Below are positions 12,537 through 22,188 of a stretch of 64,000 nucleotides of DNA, piece by piece. The notes beneath the pieces were generated by a model. The model saw only the letters and a list, made by a program, of their open reading frames with translations. It was not told where the DNA came from and searched no databases. Source of the DNA: Rhodococcus sp. (in: high G+C Gram-positive bacteria) (GTDB lineage Bacteria; Actinomycetota; Actinomycetes; Mycobacteriales; Mycobacteriaceae). The stretch lies in assembly GCF_023264675.1 (NCBI RefSeq), contig NZ_JAHFVG010000009.1, positions 104,087 through 168,086 on the forward strand, read 5' to 3'. The translations under genes and the position numbers were made by a program. Within the stretch, counting starts at the first letter, position 1, and every line of letters starts with the position of its first letter.

Positions 12537-12542
12537 TACGGT
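12537..12542 (+). promoter_or_regulatory. -10 box, leaderless start for the ABC ATPase
   Basis: TACGGT fits TAnnnT and ends six bases before the GTG at 12549, the usual spacing of leaderless actinobacterial transcripts. No Shine-Dalgarno sequence lies in between. It suggests that the ATPase gene has its own promoter just after the MNIO cassette. Confidence 0.5.
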
Positions 12543-12548
12543 CGATCG

Positions 12549-13340
12549 GTGAACAACGACACCGCGAGCGTTCTGCGCGCCGACAACGTAGATCTCGTGC
12601 GCAACGGTCGATACCTGCTGCGGGATGCATCGGTACGCGTCGAGCAGGGAGAACACTGGGTCCTCCTCGGGGCGAACGGAGCCGGAAAGAGCACTCTTCT
12701 CAGCTTGCTCGGCGCCTTCGTTCATCCCACGCACGGGAGCGTCCACGTGCTCGGCCATCGACTCGGCCGCGTCGATATGCGTGAACTACGTACACACATC
12801 GGCCACGTTGACCCACGCCTTCGGGTCGAGCCGTCTCTGACGCTGTTCCAGACCGTGCTGACCGGACTCACCAATACGCCCGACCTGATCCCTCGATGGT
12901 CCGCGACCGAGGAGGAGATGGATCGCGCACGCGCGTTGATTTCGTCGCTCGGCGTCGAACATCGGACCGATTCACCCTGGTACACGTTGTCCCAAGGCGA
13001 ACGTGGACGCGCACTCATCGCTCGGGCCCAACTACCGAATCCGTCGCTTCTGTTACTCGACGAGCCCGCCACCGGCCTCGATCTTGCTGCCCGCGAACAA
13101 CTTCTGTCGGCGCTGGACAGTCTCCGAGCCGATCACGAGTCACTCGCCAGTATTCTCGTCACCCATCACCTCGAGGAAATACCGACCTCCACGACGCACG
13201 CCGTACTGATACGTGAAGGTCGGATCACCGCCAGGGGCCACGTCGACGAAGTCATCACGACCCGGAACATCAGTGACTGCTTCGATCATCCGATCGACAT
13301 CAGCCGCCGCAACGGACGATGGGTTGCGACGGCCGGCTAG
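12549..13340 (+). CDS. ABC transporter ATPase without permease
   Basis: A 263-residue ABC ATPase with Walker A GANGAGKST at 41-49, signature LSQGERGRA, Walker B SLLLLDEPATGLD and the switch histidine in LVTHH. The shape, with a single nucleotide-binding domain, resembles COG1119 (ModF-like) stand-alone ATPases. No permease or binding protein is near, so it may pair with a distant membrane partner or act without one. It starts 17 bases after the MNIO partner gene, but a -10 box directly before its GTG argues for separate transcription. Substrate unknown. Confidence 0.8.
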   Translation: MNNDTASVLRADNVDLVRNGRYLLRDASVRVEQGEHWVLLGANGAGKSTLLSLLGAFVHPTHGSVHVLGHRLGRVDMRELRTHIGHVDPRLRVEPSLTLFQTVLTGLTNTPDLIPRWSATEEEMDRARALISSLGVEHRTDSPWYTLSQGERGRALIARAQLPNPSLLLLDEPATGLDLAAREQLLSALDSLRADHESLASILVTHHLEEIPTSTTHAVLIREGRITARGHVDEVITTRNISDCFDHPIDISRRNGRWVATAG

Positions 13341-13344
13341 TTCG

Positions 13345-14454
13345 TTACCGATCGAATGTGATGACCTGCCGGATGGCATTGCCGGCAGCCAGTTCGTCCA
13401 TGCCGAGGTTGATGTCGTCAAGACCGATGCGTGAGCTGATCAGCTTCTCCACGGGCAACCGACCTTCCCTCCACATCTGGGCATATTTCGGAATGTCGCG
13501 AGAGGGAACCGCCGAGCCGAGGTAGCTGCCGATGATCGTGCGCGCTTCGGCGACCAGACCGAGCGGTGAGATGGACGACCGAGCATCCGGTGCCGGAAGC
13601 CCGACGGTGATGGTCTTGCCTCCGGGTGCCGTCGCGGCGACCGCTGCTTCGAAAGCGCGAGCGTTGCCTGCTGCCTCGATGACGATGTCGGCCTTGATTC
13701 CCTTTTCTTCCCGCTCGGCCGGCGAATATGTCTGTGTCGCACCGAGTTCCCGCGCAGTGGCAAGTTTGTCCGGTACGGCGTCGACGCCGATGACCTCCCC
13801 GGCTCCGACCGATACAGCGGTCAGCACCGCAGCCATACCGACGCCTCCGAGACCGACGACCATGATCGACTGGCCCTCGCGGGGCCGGCCTGCGTTGAGT
13901 ACGGCTCCCCCGCCGGTGAGTACTGCGCACCCGAGGACAGCAGCGACATCGGCCGGGATGTCGTCCTCGACCGGCACCACCGACTTGCGGCTCACCACGG
14001 CGTGGGTCGCGAATCCGGATACACCGAGATGGTGCTTGACAGCGAGCCCCTCTCGGGTGAGTCGTTCGCCGCCACCCAGGAGAGTTCCGATGTTGTTCGC
14101 TGCGCTGCCCGGTATGCACGGCATCTGGCCATCCGTCAGACACCCCGCACATTCGCCGCACCGCGGCAGAAATGTCATCACGACGCGGGTGCCGAGAGCA
14201 AGGTCGTCGACGCCGGAGCCGACCGCCTCGACGCGCCCCGCAGCCTCGTGGCCCAGCAGCATCGGCACCGGCCTGACGCGGTTGCCGTCCACGACCGACA
14301 GATCCGAATGGCACAGTCCTGCAGCCTCGATACGGACCAGAAGCTCACCCTCGCCCGGAGGTGCGAGTTCGAGTTCCGATATCGAGATCGGTCGAGATTC
14401 CGCGAATGGCCTGGATCGTCCGATTTCCTCGAGTACTGCGCCGCGAATCTTCAT
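13345..14454 (-). CDS. Zinc-dependent alcohol dehydrogenase (MDR family)
   Basis: A 369-residue medium-chain dehydrogenase. Catalytic zinc ligands are Cys48 (GLCHSD) and His69-Glu70 (GHE); the structural zinc set is complete with Cys99, Cys102, Cys105 and Cys113. The NAD-binding motif GLGGVG is near residue 200. It resembles class-III-like alcohol dehydrogenases that use NAD; the natural alcohol cannot be told. It lies 56 bases after the glucosidase gene on the same strand and converges on the ABC ATPase with four bases between stops. Confidence 0.85.
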   Translation of the reverse strand: MKIRGAVLEEIGRSRPFAESRPISISELELAPPGEGELLVRIEAAGLCHSDLSVVDGNRVRPVPMLLGHEAAGRVEAVGSGVDDLALGTRVVMTFLPRCGECAGCLTDGQMPCIPGSAANNIGTLLGGGERLTREGLAVKHHLGVSGFATHAVVSRKSVVPVEDDIPADVAAVLGCAVLTGGGAVLNAGRPREGQSIMVVGLGGVGMAAVLTAVSVGAGEVIGVDAVPDKLATARELGATQTYSPAEREEKGIKADIVIEAAGNARAFEAAVAATAPGGKTITVGLPAPDARSSISPLGLVAEARTIIGSYLGSAVPSRDIPKYAQMWREGRLPVEKLISSRIGLDDINLGMDELAAGNAIRQVITFDR

Positions 14455-14510
14455 GACCTCACTCTAATAGCCGAAACAAGCACCACTGCGTGGCCACTGC
14501 CCGCCCGCCG

Positions 14511-17189
14511 TCACAGCGGAAGACGAGGACGCAGCAGGTGCGCCACCAAACCTGTCCACCCGGTCTGATGAGACGCACCGAGACCTTCACCGGTGTCCCC
14601 GTCGAAATATTCGTTGAACGTCGGATGGACGCTCCACAGCGGATCGTCGCTGGATTCGATTCGCTGTCCGTCGGCTGGCCGCTTGCCGTCGACCGGGCGG
14701 AACAACGCTGCCAGACCGTTGTCGATGAGGTCGGCGGCATCGGTCAGCGTGCAGTGGTTGCCGGAACCCGTCGGAATTTCGATGGTGAACGAATCGCCGT
14801 AGTGTCGGCCGTAGGCACGCAGCTTGTCGGCGAGGAGAACGTTCACCGGGAACCAGATGGGGCCTCGCCAGTTCGAGTTGCCGCCGAACATTCCGGTACG
14901 CGATTCGCCCGGTTCGTACTCGATCGAGAGGCTTCGACCATCGATCTCGTAGGTGACACCGTCGCGATACGACGCCGACAACGATCGAATACCGAACTGT
15001 GACAGAAACTCCTCGGAGTCGAACATCCGCGCAAGTACTCGTTTGAGCCGTTCGGGTTCGACGAGCGACAGTAGTATCCGGACTTCGTCGCCGTCCTTGC
15101 GAGCCAGCAAGGGCGAGACCATCTCGGGCCGCCGGCGTTGAATCCACCGCAACCTGGCTGTCAGATCGGGGCACTCCTCCTCCACCCACGAGGGAATCTC
15201 GGTGGCGCCGAGAATCGGCAGCAGTCCCACCATCGAGCGCACTCGCAGGGGTACCGCCTCACCCTGCGGCGGCACCAGAACGTCGTAGAAGAATCCGTCC
15301 TCCTCGTGCCACAGCGAAATATGCTGCGAGCCGAAGGACTTGACGGCTCGTGCGATGGAGAGAAAGTGCGCGAAGAACTTCGTGGCCACGTCGTCCCATG
15401 CTCGATCGTGCCGAGCGAGCTCGAGCGAGATCTTGAACATCTGCTGGCAGTAGAACGCCATCCAGCTGGTCGCATCGGACTGCTCCAGCCGAAAACCGGG
15501 CGGCAGCGGCGCCGACCGATTGAACAGACCGATGTTGTCCATACCGAGGAAGCCACCCTCGAAGATGTTGGAACCCTCCGAGTCCTTCCGGTTGACCCAC
15601 CACGCGAAGTTCAGCAACAGCTTCGTGAACACACGGACGAGAAATTCTCGGTCGCGGTAACCGTCGATGCGATAGACGTGCCATGCCGCCCACGCATGAA
15701 CCGGCGGGTTGACGTCGCCGAATTCCCATTCGTACGCCGGCAGTTGACCATTGGGGTGCATCGACCATTCCCGGCACATCAACACCAACTGTTCCTTCGC
15801 GAAGTCCGGGTCGACGTGTGCGAGCGGAATGGTATGAAATGCCAAGTCCCACGCCGCGAACCAGGGATACTCCCACTCGTCGGGCATGGAAATGACGTCG
15901 GCAAGCGAGAGGTGTTGCCAGTGGGTGTTCCGACCACCCGGCCCGCGCCTCGAATCCGGGGCGGGTTCCCCCACCTTGTCCCCTTCGAGCCACTGTTCGA
16001 CGTCGTATCGGTAGAGCTGTTTCGTCCACAGCAGCCCGGCATATGCGCGGCGAGCGATGTGGCGGTCGCTGGCGTCGAGGTCGGCACCGATGACGGCGCC
16101 GTAGAACTCGTCGGCTTCGGCCCGGCGGTCGGCGAGGATCGCATCGTAACCACGTCCGAAGGTCTGCTCGTCCGGTTCGTTGGTGGACAGACGCAGTTTG
16201 ACCTCGACGGTGGCGCCCGGCGCGATGTCGTCGAAACCGAACCAGAATGCGGCCTTGGTACCGGTCTTGTTCGGGTTGACGGCGGTCTCGTCACCGCTGA
16301 TCACCCGGTGACCGATCCCGTCCTTGCTGTACGCGGTCCGATTCTCCTGGCCCCACAGCTCGGCAGCGTTCGTCTCGTTGTCGCAGAACAGGACTTCGGG
16401 CCTGCCCTCGGCGCTGAGGTAGTACTTGCCCAGGAATCCGTGCTCGGCCTCGACGGCCTTCATACCGCCCGAGTGCAGTTCGGGCGGAACGACTTCACTG
16501 AGCAGGCCCGCACGTTCGTCGCGTCCCCACGCCCACGTATTGCGCAACCACAGATGCGGAAGGAGATCCACCGACGCGGCTTCAGGCCCGTGGTTGGTGA
16601 TCGAGATGACGATGCAGATGTCGTCGGGCGACGCTTTCGCATATGTCACCTGGACGTCGAAGAACCTGTTCTCGTCGAGAATTCCGGTGTCGGAGAGTTC
16701 GAATTCCCGCTCGTCACGTCCACGCTTGGCATTCTCTTCGCGGAGCTGCCGGTAGGGGTATTCGGCCTGCGGATAGCGGTACAGCCACTGCATCCAGCTG
16801 TGAGTCGGGGTGCCGTCGACGACCCACCAGTATTCCTTGGCGTCTTCCCCGTGGTTGCCTTCCCCGTTGGTAAGTCCGAAGAGTCGCTCCTTGAGGATCG
16901 GATCCTTTCGGTTCCACAGCGAGAACGCGAAGTTCAGGAACCCGAAGCGATCACTGATGCCGCCGAGACCGTCCTCACCCCATCGATACGCCCGGGCATG
17001 CGCCTGATCGAACGGGAAGGACTGCCAGGCGTCACCGTCGGCGGAGTAGTCCTCCCGCACCGTCCCCCACTGCCTGCCTGCGAGGTACGGACCCCATTGT
17101 CGCCAGGGACCGCTGACTCCAGGCGATTCGGCGAGCCGCGAATGTTCGGTCGTCGGCGATGGTGTGGTCGTGTCAGCGGCGTCGGTCAC
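14511..17189 (-). CDS. GH63-like glucosidase (MGH1-type)
   Basis: An 892-residue (alpha/alpha)6-barrel glycoside hydrolase of the GH63/MGH1-like type, annotated in actinobacteria as glucosidase. Seen: N-terminal YLAGRQWGTVREDYS, repeated Trp-rich segments such as KEYWWVVDGTPTHSWMQW, GGRNTHWQHLSLADVISMPD, and NSNWRGPIWFPVN near the C-terminus, the last typical of trehalase-like barrels. There is no signal peptide, so it is cytoplasmic. Probable substrates are alpha-glucosides or glucosylglycerate-type compounds, which is inference. The GTG at 17189 follows the stop-to-start gap of 23 bases from the CRP-CBS protein gene. Confidence 0.8.
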   Translation of the reverse strand: MTDAADTTTPSPTTEHSRLAESPGVSGPWRQWGPYLAGRQWGTVREDYSADGDAWQSFPFDQAHARAYRWGEDGLGGISDRFGFLNFAFSLWNRKDPILKERLFGLTNGEGNHGEDAKEYWWVVDGTPTHSWMQWLYRYPQAEYPYRQLREENAKRGRDEREFELSDTGILDENRFFDVQVTYAKASPDDICIVISITNHGPEAASVDLLPHLWLRNTWAWGRDERAGLLSEVVPPELHSGGMKAVEAEHGFLGKYYLSAEGRPEVLFCDNETNAAELWGQENRTAYSKDGIGHRVISGDETAVNPNKTGTKAAFWFGFDDIAPGATVEVKLRLSTNEPDEQTFGRGYDAILADRRAEADEFYGAVIGADLDASDRHIARRAYAGLLWTKQLYRYDVEQWLEGDKVGEPAPDSRRGPGGRNTHWQHLSLADVISMPDEWEYPWFAAWDLAFHTIPLAHVDPDFAKEQLVLMCREWSMHPNGQLPAYEWEFGDVNPPVHAWAAWHVYRIDGYRDREFLVRVFTKLLLNFAWWVNRKDSEGSNIFEGGFLGMDNIGLFNRSAPLPPGFRLEQSDATSWMAFYCQQMFKISLELARHDRAWDDVATKFFAHFLSIARAVKSFGSQHISLWHEEDGFFYDVLVPPQGEAVPLRVRSMVGLLPILGATEIPSWVEEECPDLTARLRWIQRRRPEMVSPLLARKDGDEVRILLSLVEPERLKRVLARMFDSEEFLSQFGIRSLSASYRDGVTYEIDGRSLSIEYEPGESRTGMFGGNSNWRGPIWFPVNVLLADKLRAYGRHYGDSFTIEIPTGSGNHCTLTDAADLIDNGLAALFRPVDGKRPADGQRIESSDDPLWSVHPTFNEYFDGDTGEGLGASHQTGWTGLVAHLLRPRLPL

Positions 17190-17212
17190 TGCACCAGTCT
17201 GCTATCCCGGGC

Positions 17213-19111
17213 TCACAGACGCACGCCGACATTGCTCGCCAGGAAGCCGACGCGTCGCTGAACCGCCGCAATCTCGCGGACCCCGTCGCCGAGCAGGCTG
17301 CGTTCGAGCGCGGACAGTTCCGCCATCACCACCACGTCCCCCGGCACCTCACCTGCCTCGACCTGTTCGATCTGGTGTCCGAGTCGCAGCCGCTGCAACA
17401 GATCGAAGACCTCGGTCAGAATTTCCACGTCTCGATCGGTCACCAACCCGTTTCCCGACGCTGCAGCGAGCCGCGCCGGGGTCGACGCCGATGCGAGTCC
17501 TACCGAGAGTCCACCCCATCGCGCGAGGTTCACGATCGGAGTGATCGCATGCGATTTCAGATCGAAGGTGCCACCGCGCCGCGCCAATACATCGCGCATC
17601 GACCGCAGCCGCGCGCGCGCAGCCAAGGCGTCGCGAAGCTGCAGGCGGAGGGCGTCCGGATGATCGAGAGCCATGGTTCGGTACACCTGTGGCACCGTGT
17701 GCAGTTCACGATTGCCCCACACCACCCGGCCGTCGACCAGCAACGAGGACATGATCAGCCCGGAGTCGCTCGACGGGTCGCTTCGGTCACCGAACGGGTT
17801 GCTCAGCCAGTGCCTCGCCGCCGATCGCCATTGCTCCGCCGACCGCGCGAATCGGGGTGAGCTTGCGACCGCACCGTTCGAGTCGGCGGGAAGCCCGCAC
17901 GCATCGAGAGTCCGGTGAACTCGCGAGGCCAAGTCCATCAACGCCGTATCCCTCGTTCGATCGCCGTCCGCCGGATCCGGCAACCTGTCCGACCACGTCA
18001 GCGCGCTGTCGACGTCCGAGGACGGCATGGCTTCGCGGCGCGCAACGCTACCGAGTGTCAGCCAGGCAACCTCGCTACGGGGAACCTCGGGATCGGCCGA
18101 GAATTCCAACTCCAACGCACGCCTCACGACGCTGTCGATGACCACCGACAGGATTGCGCTGACGGCGAGAGCCTCGGTACCACCGCGGAACAGGTCGACG
18201 GCCAGTTGCGGGATGCGCCGGGCAGCCTCGATCAGTTCGACGGTAGTGCTCGCCAGCGCTACCGACCGGCGCAGGACGAAGCTCCGTCGCGTGGAGGCGG
18301 CATGCAACTCGGCGTCCTCGAGCACGCCGAGCACTTCGCCATGTGTGTTCACGACCGGTATGTGCCGTAGACCTTGTTCGAGCATGTCCACCAGAACGGT
18401 TGCGGCGAGCCGATCCGGAGTGACGGTCTCCGCCGGAGCGGACATCACGGCCGAGATCGGCGTATCGACGCCGATTCCCGCTGCCACCACTCGGATACGG
18501 AGATCGCGATCGGTGAAGATTCCGAAGGTGCCGCCGCGGAGTGGAACGATCACGCACGAGGATCCGTGATCGGTCATGTCCCGTACCGCGTCGCGAACCG
18601 ACGTGTCGGCGGCGACCACGACCGCAGGCCGCGAAATCAACTCTCCGACGGTCTTTCTCGTCGTTCGATCGGTCGGGCCACCGAGTTGCGCCGTCGCCGA
18701 TGCCACGGCATCGGCGAGAAAGGCCAGTCCAGCAGGTCTGGCGAACAACGGCCGCATCAGTGCGCCCGGAACTTTCAGTACGACGCTCGGCTCACTCGCG
18801 CGCGCTACGAATCCGAAGGCGGTGCCCGAGAGCATGGCCGAAAACCCGAACACCCCGCCCGTCTCGATCACATCGATGGGAATCGCCGTAGGAGAGGCAT
18901 CATCGGGCTGCATCACCACCACTCGACCGGTTCGAACAACCCACACCTCGTCCACGTCGCGCATGTCGACGTCGAGGATTTTTGCACCCGCCGGATAGTC
19001 GACGGAGTGCGCATGGTCGGCGAGTTCGGTCAGCTCTCCGGGAGTTGCCGCCCGAAAGGGCGGGTACCGACTCAGGAATTCAGCGGTGTCGTCCACGAAC
19101 CAGATCTGCAC
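17213..19111 (-). CDS. CRP-like / CBS-pair / DUF294 nucleotidyltransferase-like protein
   Basis: A 632-residue cytoplasmic multidomain protein. Order: cyclic-nucleotide-binding-like domain (about 15-125, ending in FGFSAMLSG...), CBS pair (about 155-280, with FGIFTDRDLRIRVVAAG and LRHIPVVNTHGEVLGVLED), DUF294 nucleotidyltransferase-like domain (about 300-450, TLGSVARREAMPSSDVDSAL containing the GSxxRxE...SDxD pattern) and a helical C-terminal DUF294 output domain. The family is likened to the PII-uridylyltransferase GlnD. Its GTG start lies 32 bases inside the GMC oxidoreductase gene, so translation is probably coupled. It may sense a metabolite or nucleotide for the choline/amine operon; function is inferred. 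Confidence 0.8.
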   Translation of the reverse strand: MQIWFVDDTAEFLSRYPPFRAATPGELTELADHAHSVDYPAGAKILDVDMRDVDEVWVVRTGRVVVMQPDDASPTAIPIDVIETGGVFGFSAMLSGTAFGFVARASEPSVVLKVPGALMRPLFARPAGLAFLADAVASATAQLGGPTDRTTRKTVGELISRPAVVVAADTSVRDAVRDMTDHGSSCVIVPLRGGTFGIFTDRDLRIRVVAAGIGVDTPISAVMSAPAETVTPDRLAATVLVDMLEQGLRHIPVVNTHGEVLGVLEDAELHAASTRRSFVLRRSVALASTTVELIEAARRIPQLAVDLFRGGTEALAVSAILSVVIDSVVRRALELEFSADPEVPRSEVAWLTLGSVARREAMPSSDVDSALTWSDRLPDPADGDRTRDTALMDLASRVHRTLDACGLPADSNGAVASSPRFARSAEQWRSAARHWLSNPFGDRSDPSSDSGLIMSSLLVDGRVVWGNRELHTVPQVYRTMALDHPDALRLQLRDALAARARLRSMRDVLARRGGTFDLKSHAITPIVNLARWGGLSVGLASASTPARLAAASGNGLVTDRDVEILTEVFDLLQRLRLGHQIEQVEAGEVPGDVVVMAELSALERSLLGDGVREIAAVQRRVGFLASNVGVRL

Positions 19112-20633
19112 ACTTTTCGGCCATCGTCATGACGGTGATGTTGGGATTGACCGATGGAAGTTTGGGCATCGCCGAGGCATCCACGACGCGTAGATTGCGG
19201 ACACCCTTCACTCTCAATTCGGGATCCAACACGGCCAGGGCGTCGTCGACCGCTCCCATCCGCGCGGTACCTGCGGGGTGGTAGACCGTGTTGTGGGTCT
19301 TGTGCACGTAGTCGAGGAGATCGTCGTCGGTGACGGCGCCCGGACCTGGTGCGAGCTCCCGTTCGATCCACGACGCCAGCGGATCCTGCGCCGCGATCTT
19401 CCGTGCGAGCTTCAGCCCGGCGAGCATCACGGCGTCGTCATGTCCCTCGGGATCGGTGAAGTATCGGGGATCGACCTTGGCGCGATCGCGGAAGTCTCGA
19501 CTGCGCAACCGGACAGTTCCCCTCGACCGCCCCTGCGTGACGTTGGGCGTCAGACAGAATCCGTTGTCGGTGGTCGGGTACCCCCACCGCAGTGTGTTCA
19601 TGTCGAACGGAACGCTGCCGTAGTGCATCATCAGATCCGGGTAGTTCAAGTCCGGTGAGGTCGTGGCGAACACCCCGATTTCCCACCATTGCGAGGAAGT
19701 CGTGACCATCGGCCGCGACGCTTCCCAGAACACGAGACCCTCGACGTGATCGTCGAGATTCTCCCCGACTCCCGGCGAATCGACGCGCACCTCGATCCCC
19801 ATGCTGCGCAACTGTTCTGCCGGTCCGATCCCGGACAGCATCAATAGTTTGGGGGTATCGATCGCACCGGCGGTGACGATGACCTCACGGCGAGCGCTGA
19901 CCGTGTCGTAGCCGGTGAGGTCGGGGCGCTGATAGCGAACACCTGTCGCCGTGACGGTCTCGTCGATCAGGATCTCGCTGATCCAGCAGTCGGTCCGTAC
20001 TTCCAGGTTCTTTCGCGAATCCAGGATCGGATGCAGGTACGCATGCGAGGTGGACATGCGTTTGCCGTCTTCCCCGGCGTTGATCTGAAACCATCCGGCG
20101 CCGTTGAGGACCGTTCCTCCGCGGTTGAACTGCACGGTCGGCAATCCCACTCGTGCGGCCGATTCCAACACCGCGCCGCCGCAGGGATCCTCCGGCGGAA
20201 CGTCCCGGATGCGCACCGGGCCATCGTGCCCGCGACCGGTGTCGTTGTTCTCGACGCGGGCGACGAGAGGAAGAATGTCCTTCGATCCCCACCCGCTCGC
20301 CCCCGCAGCTTCCCAGTCGTCCAGGGTCTCGGCCGGCGGATGAAATGCAATGCAGGAGTTGTGCGAGGAGCATCCACCGAGCACCTTCGCCCGCGCGTGG
20401 CGCATGAAACTGTTCCCACGCTCCTGCGGCTCGACGGGATAATCCCAGTCGTATCCGGAGTCGAGCAGATGCATCCACTCGGAGAGTTCGAGAATGTTGT
20501 CGTCGCCGACATCGGTGGGGCCTGCCTCGACGAGGCACACCGTCACATCGGGATCCTCGCTCAATCGTGCCGCGAGTACACACCCCGCCGTTCCGCCGCC
20601 TGCTATGACGTAATCGAAGACCGTCTCGGTCAC
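19080..20633 (-). CDS. GMC-family oxidoreductase (choline dehydrogenase-like)
   Basis: A 517-residue FAD-dependent GMC oxidoreductase. The FAD motif GGGTAG is at 12-17, followed by the GMC signatures GGCSSHNSCIAFHPP and GAIDTPKLLMLSGIGP. The active-site His lies in TVYHPAGTARMG and the second residue near VNPNIT (about Asn496). Closest in layout to choline dehydrogenase BetA. The GTG start overlaps the permease stop by four bases. Together with an aldehyde dehydrogenase and an APC transporter, this suggests oxidation of an imported alcohol/amine such as choline to betaine; choline is the best guess but not proven. Confidence 0.85.
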   Translation of the reverse strand: MTETVFDYVIAGGGTAGCVLAARLSEDPDVTVCLVEAGPTDVGDDNILELSEWMHLLDSGYDWDYPVEPQERGNSFMRHARAKVLGGCSSHNSCIAFHPPAETLDDWEAAGASGWGSKDILPLVARVENNDTGRGHDGPVRIRDVPPEDPCGGAVLESAARVGLPTVQFNRGGTVLNGAGWFQINAGEDGKRMSTSHAYLHPILDSRKNLEVRTDCWISEILIDETVTATGVRYQRPDLTGYDTVSARREVIVTAGAIDTPKLLMLSGIGPAEQLRSMGIEVRVDSPGVGENLDDHVEGLVFWEASRPMVTTSSQWWEIGVFATTSPDLNYPDLMMHYGSVPFDMNTLRWGYPTTDNGFCLTPNVTQGRSRGTVRLRSRDFRDRAKVDPRYFTDPEGHDDAVMLAGLKLARKIAAQDPLASWIERELAPGPGAVTDDDLLDYVHKTHNTVYHPAGTARMGAVDDALAVLDPELRVKGVRNLRVVDASAMPKLPSVNPNITVMTMAEKCADLVRGRHR

Positions 20634-22150
20634 GCTTGACTCCTCTCGTCACCGGTGGATGCATGAGACTTCAACGTACCGATGTGGTGGCGGCCCTTGG
20701 CGCCGTACCAGGCCAGACCCAGCAACAGGATTGCGCCGATGTAGACGAATGCGCCCCACGTGTTGTACCAGGGGCTTCCATAGACGGCGACCCGTGGCCA
20801 TGCGAGATTGAGCGCCATTCCCGCGCCCCAGACGACGGCGACGATGTTCACGAGCATTCCCCACTTGCCCATCGTGAAGTAGCCGCCCGCCTTCAGATCC
20901 TTCGGTGGCCACTCACCTTTGAACCTCTTTGCCAGAAGCGGCCCGGTGACCATCAGGTAGGCGAGATAGATCATGATGATGGCGATCGAGGTCAGCACCG
21001 TGAAGATCTGTGGTTGCCCCACGTTGACGACCAGAATGAGAATCGCCAGAACACCGATCGTGATGGCGGGCACCACGGGCGTCTGGGTCTTCGGGTTCAC
21101 CTTCGCGAGGCTTTCGCCGAACGGCAGCGCGTTGTCGCGCGCCATCGCGAACGTCAGTCTGATTGCGGCAGTGTGGACCGCGAGCGAGCAGACGATCACA
21201 GCGATCACGATGCAGATCAGGAAAATTGTGCCGAGCGGACCCCACATCACGGATTCGACGATGGACTGCAGGCTGCCATCCGGCGAACCGAGGGACGGAT
21301 CGTCGAGATTCGGAGCAGCCATCACGGCGAACACCAGAATGGCTCCGCCGATGACGAAGGACGCCAGAATCGCCCGCAGGATCGCTTTGGGAGCAGTACG
21401 TCTCGGTTCCACGGTCTCCTCGCCGAGCGACGACGCGGTATCGAACCCGTACATGACGTATCCCGATGCCAGGGACGCGACCAGGAAGGCTCCGAGGAAT
21501 CCCCCACTCTCGCCTGCGCCGTACCCGTTGGTGGAGAAGAAGACTTCGGGACCGCGAGTAATGTTGGCAGCCAGTATGATCGCGATCAACACGGCGGCGA
21601 TCAGCTCGATGAACACTCCGGCACTGTTGATCATCGCCATCAGTTTGACGCCGAGTGCATTGATCGTCGTCGTGATGGCGATCATGATCGCGCCGAGCAG
21701 GACTGCGTTCGTCGCGAAATCGTTGTCGCCGCTGCCGTCACCGATGATCTGGAAGCCGGTCCAGATCCTGGGTAGATTGAGTTGCAGAGCCAAAACGACA
21801 GCCGAGAGCGTCACGATCGATGCAGTGAGCATCAGCCAGCCCGCCGACCAGCCGACGATGCGTCGGCCGAGGAGCTTGGACCAGTTGTACACCGATCCCG
21901 CGACAGGATATTTGGCCGCCAGCTCCATGAAACACAGTGCGACACAGAGTTGACCGACGAACACCATCGGCCATGACCACAGATACGCGGGCCCGGCAGT
22001 TCCGAAACCGAAATAGAACAGCTGGAACGTTCCGGTCAGAATCGAGATGTAGCTGACGCCTGCCGCAAAACTCGCGAATTTACCCAGGCTTCGATCGAGC
22101 GATTCCTTGTAACCGAAATCGTCCATACCGCTGTCGGAATTGAGGGTCAT
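20630..22150 (-). CDS. APC-family amino acid/amine permease
   Basis: A 506-residue membrane transporter of the amino acid-polyamine-organocation superfamily with about 12 hydrophobic segments. The first carries SYISILTGTFQLFYFGFGTAGP, in two blocks, the glycine-rich substrate-binding break of the family; FDTASSLGEETVEPRRTAPKA is the conserved loop motif. The substrate is probably the amine oxidised by the neighbouring enzymes. ATG at 22150 with GAGAGG about 10 bases upstream is preferred; the open frame continues upstream without family-like sequence. Overlaps the GMC gene start by four bases. Confidence 0.85.
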   Translation of the reverse strand: MTLNSDSGMDDFGYKESLDRSLGKFASFAAGVSYISILTGTFQLFYFGFGTAGPAYLWSWPMVFVGQLCVALCFMELAAKYPVAGSVYNWSKLLGRRIVGWSAGWLMLTASIVTLSAVVLALQLNLPRIWTGFQIIGDGSGDNDFATNAVLLGAIMIAITTTINALGVKLMAMINSAGVFIELIAAVLIAIILAANITRGPEVFFSTNGYGAGESGGFLGAFLVASLASGYVMYGFDTASSLGEETVEPRRTAPKAILRAILASFVIGGAILVFAVMAAPNLDDPSLGSPDGSLQSIVESVMWGPLGTIFLICIVIAVIVCSLAVHTAAIRLTFAMARDNALPFGESLAKVNPKTQTPVVPAITIGVLAILILVVNVGQPQIFTVLTSIAIIMIYLAYLMVTGPLLAKRFKGEWPPKDLKAGGYFTMGKWGMLVNIVAVVWGAGMALNLAWPRVAVYGSPWYNTWGAFVYIGAILLLGLAWYGAKGRHHIGTLKSHASTGDERSQA

Positions 22151-22188
22151 TTTTTCGCACTGCCTCTCTATGGCAGAACCAAGGGTGA

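Noticed and set aside
15138-17261. Long plus-strand open frame of 707 codons
   Set aside because: It lies fully antisense to the GH63-like glucosidase, whose conserved motifs are on the minus strand; the translated product has no recognisable domain and the typical composition of an antisense high-GC frame.
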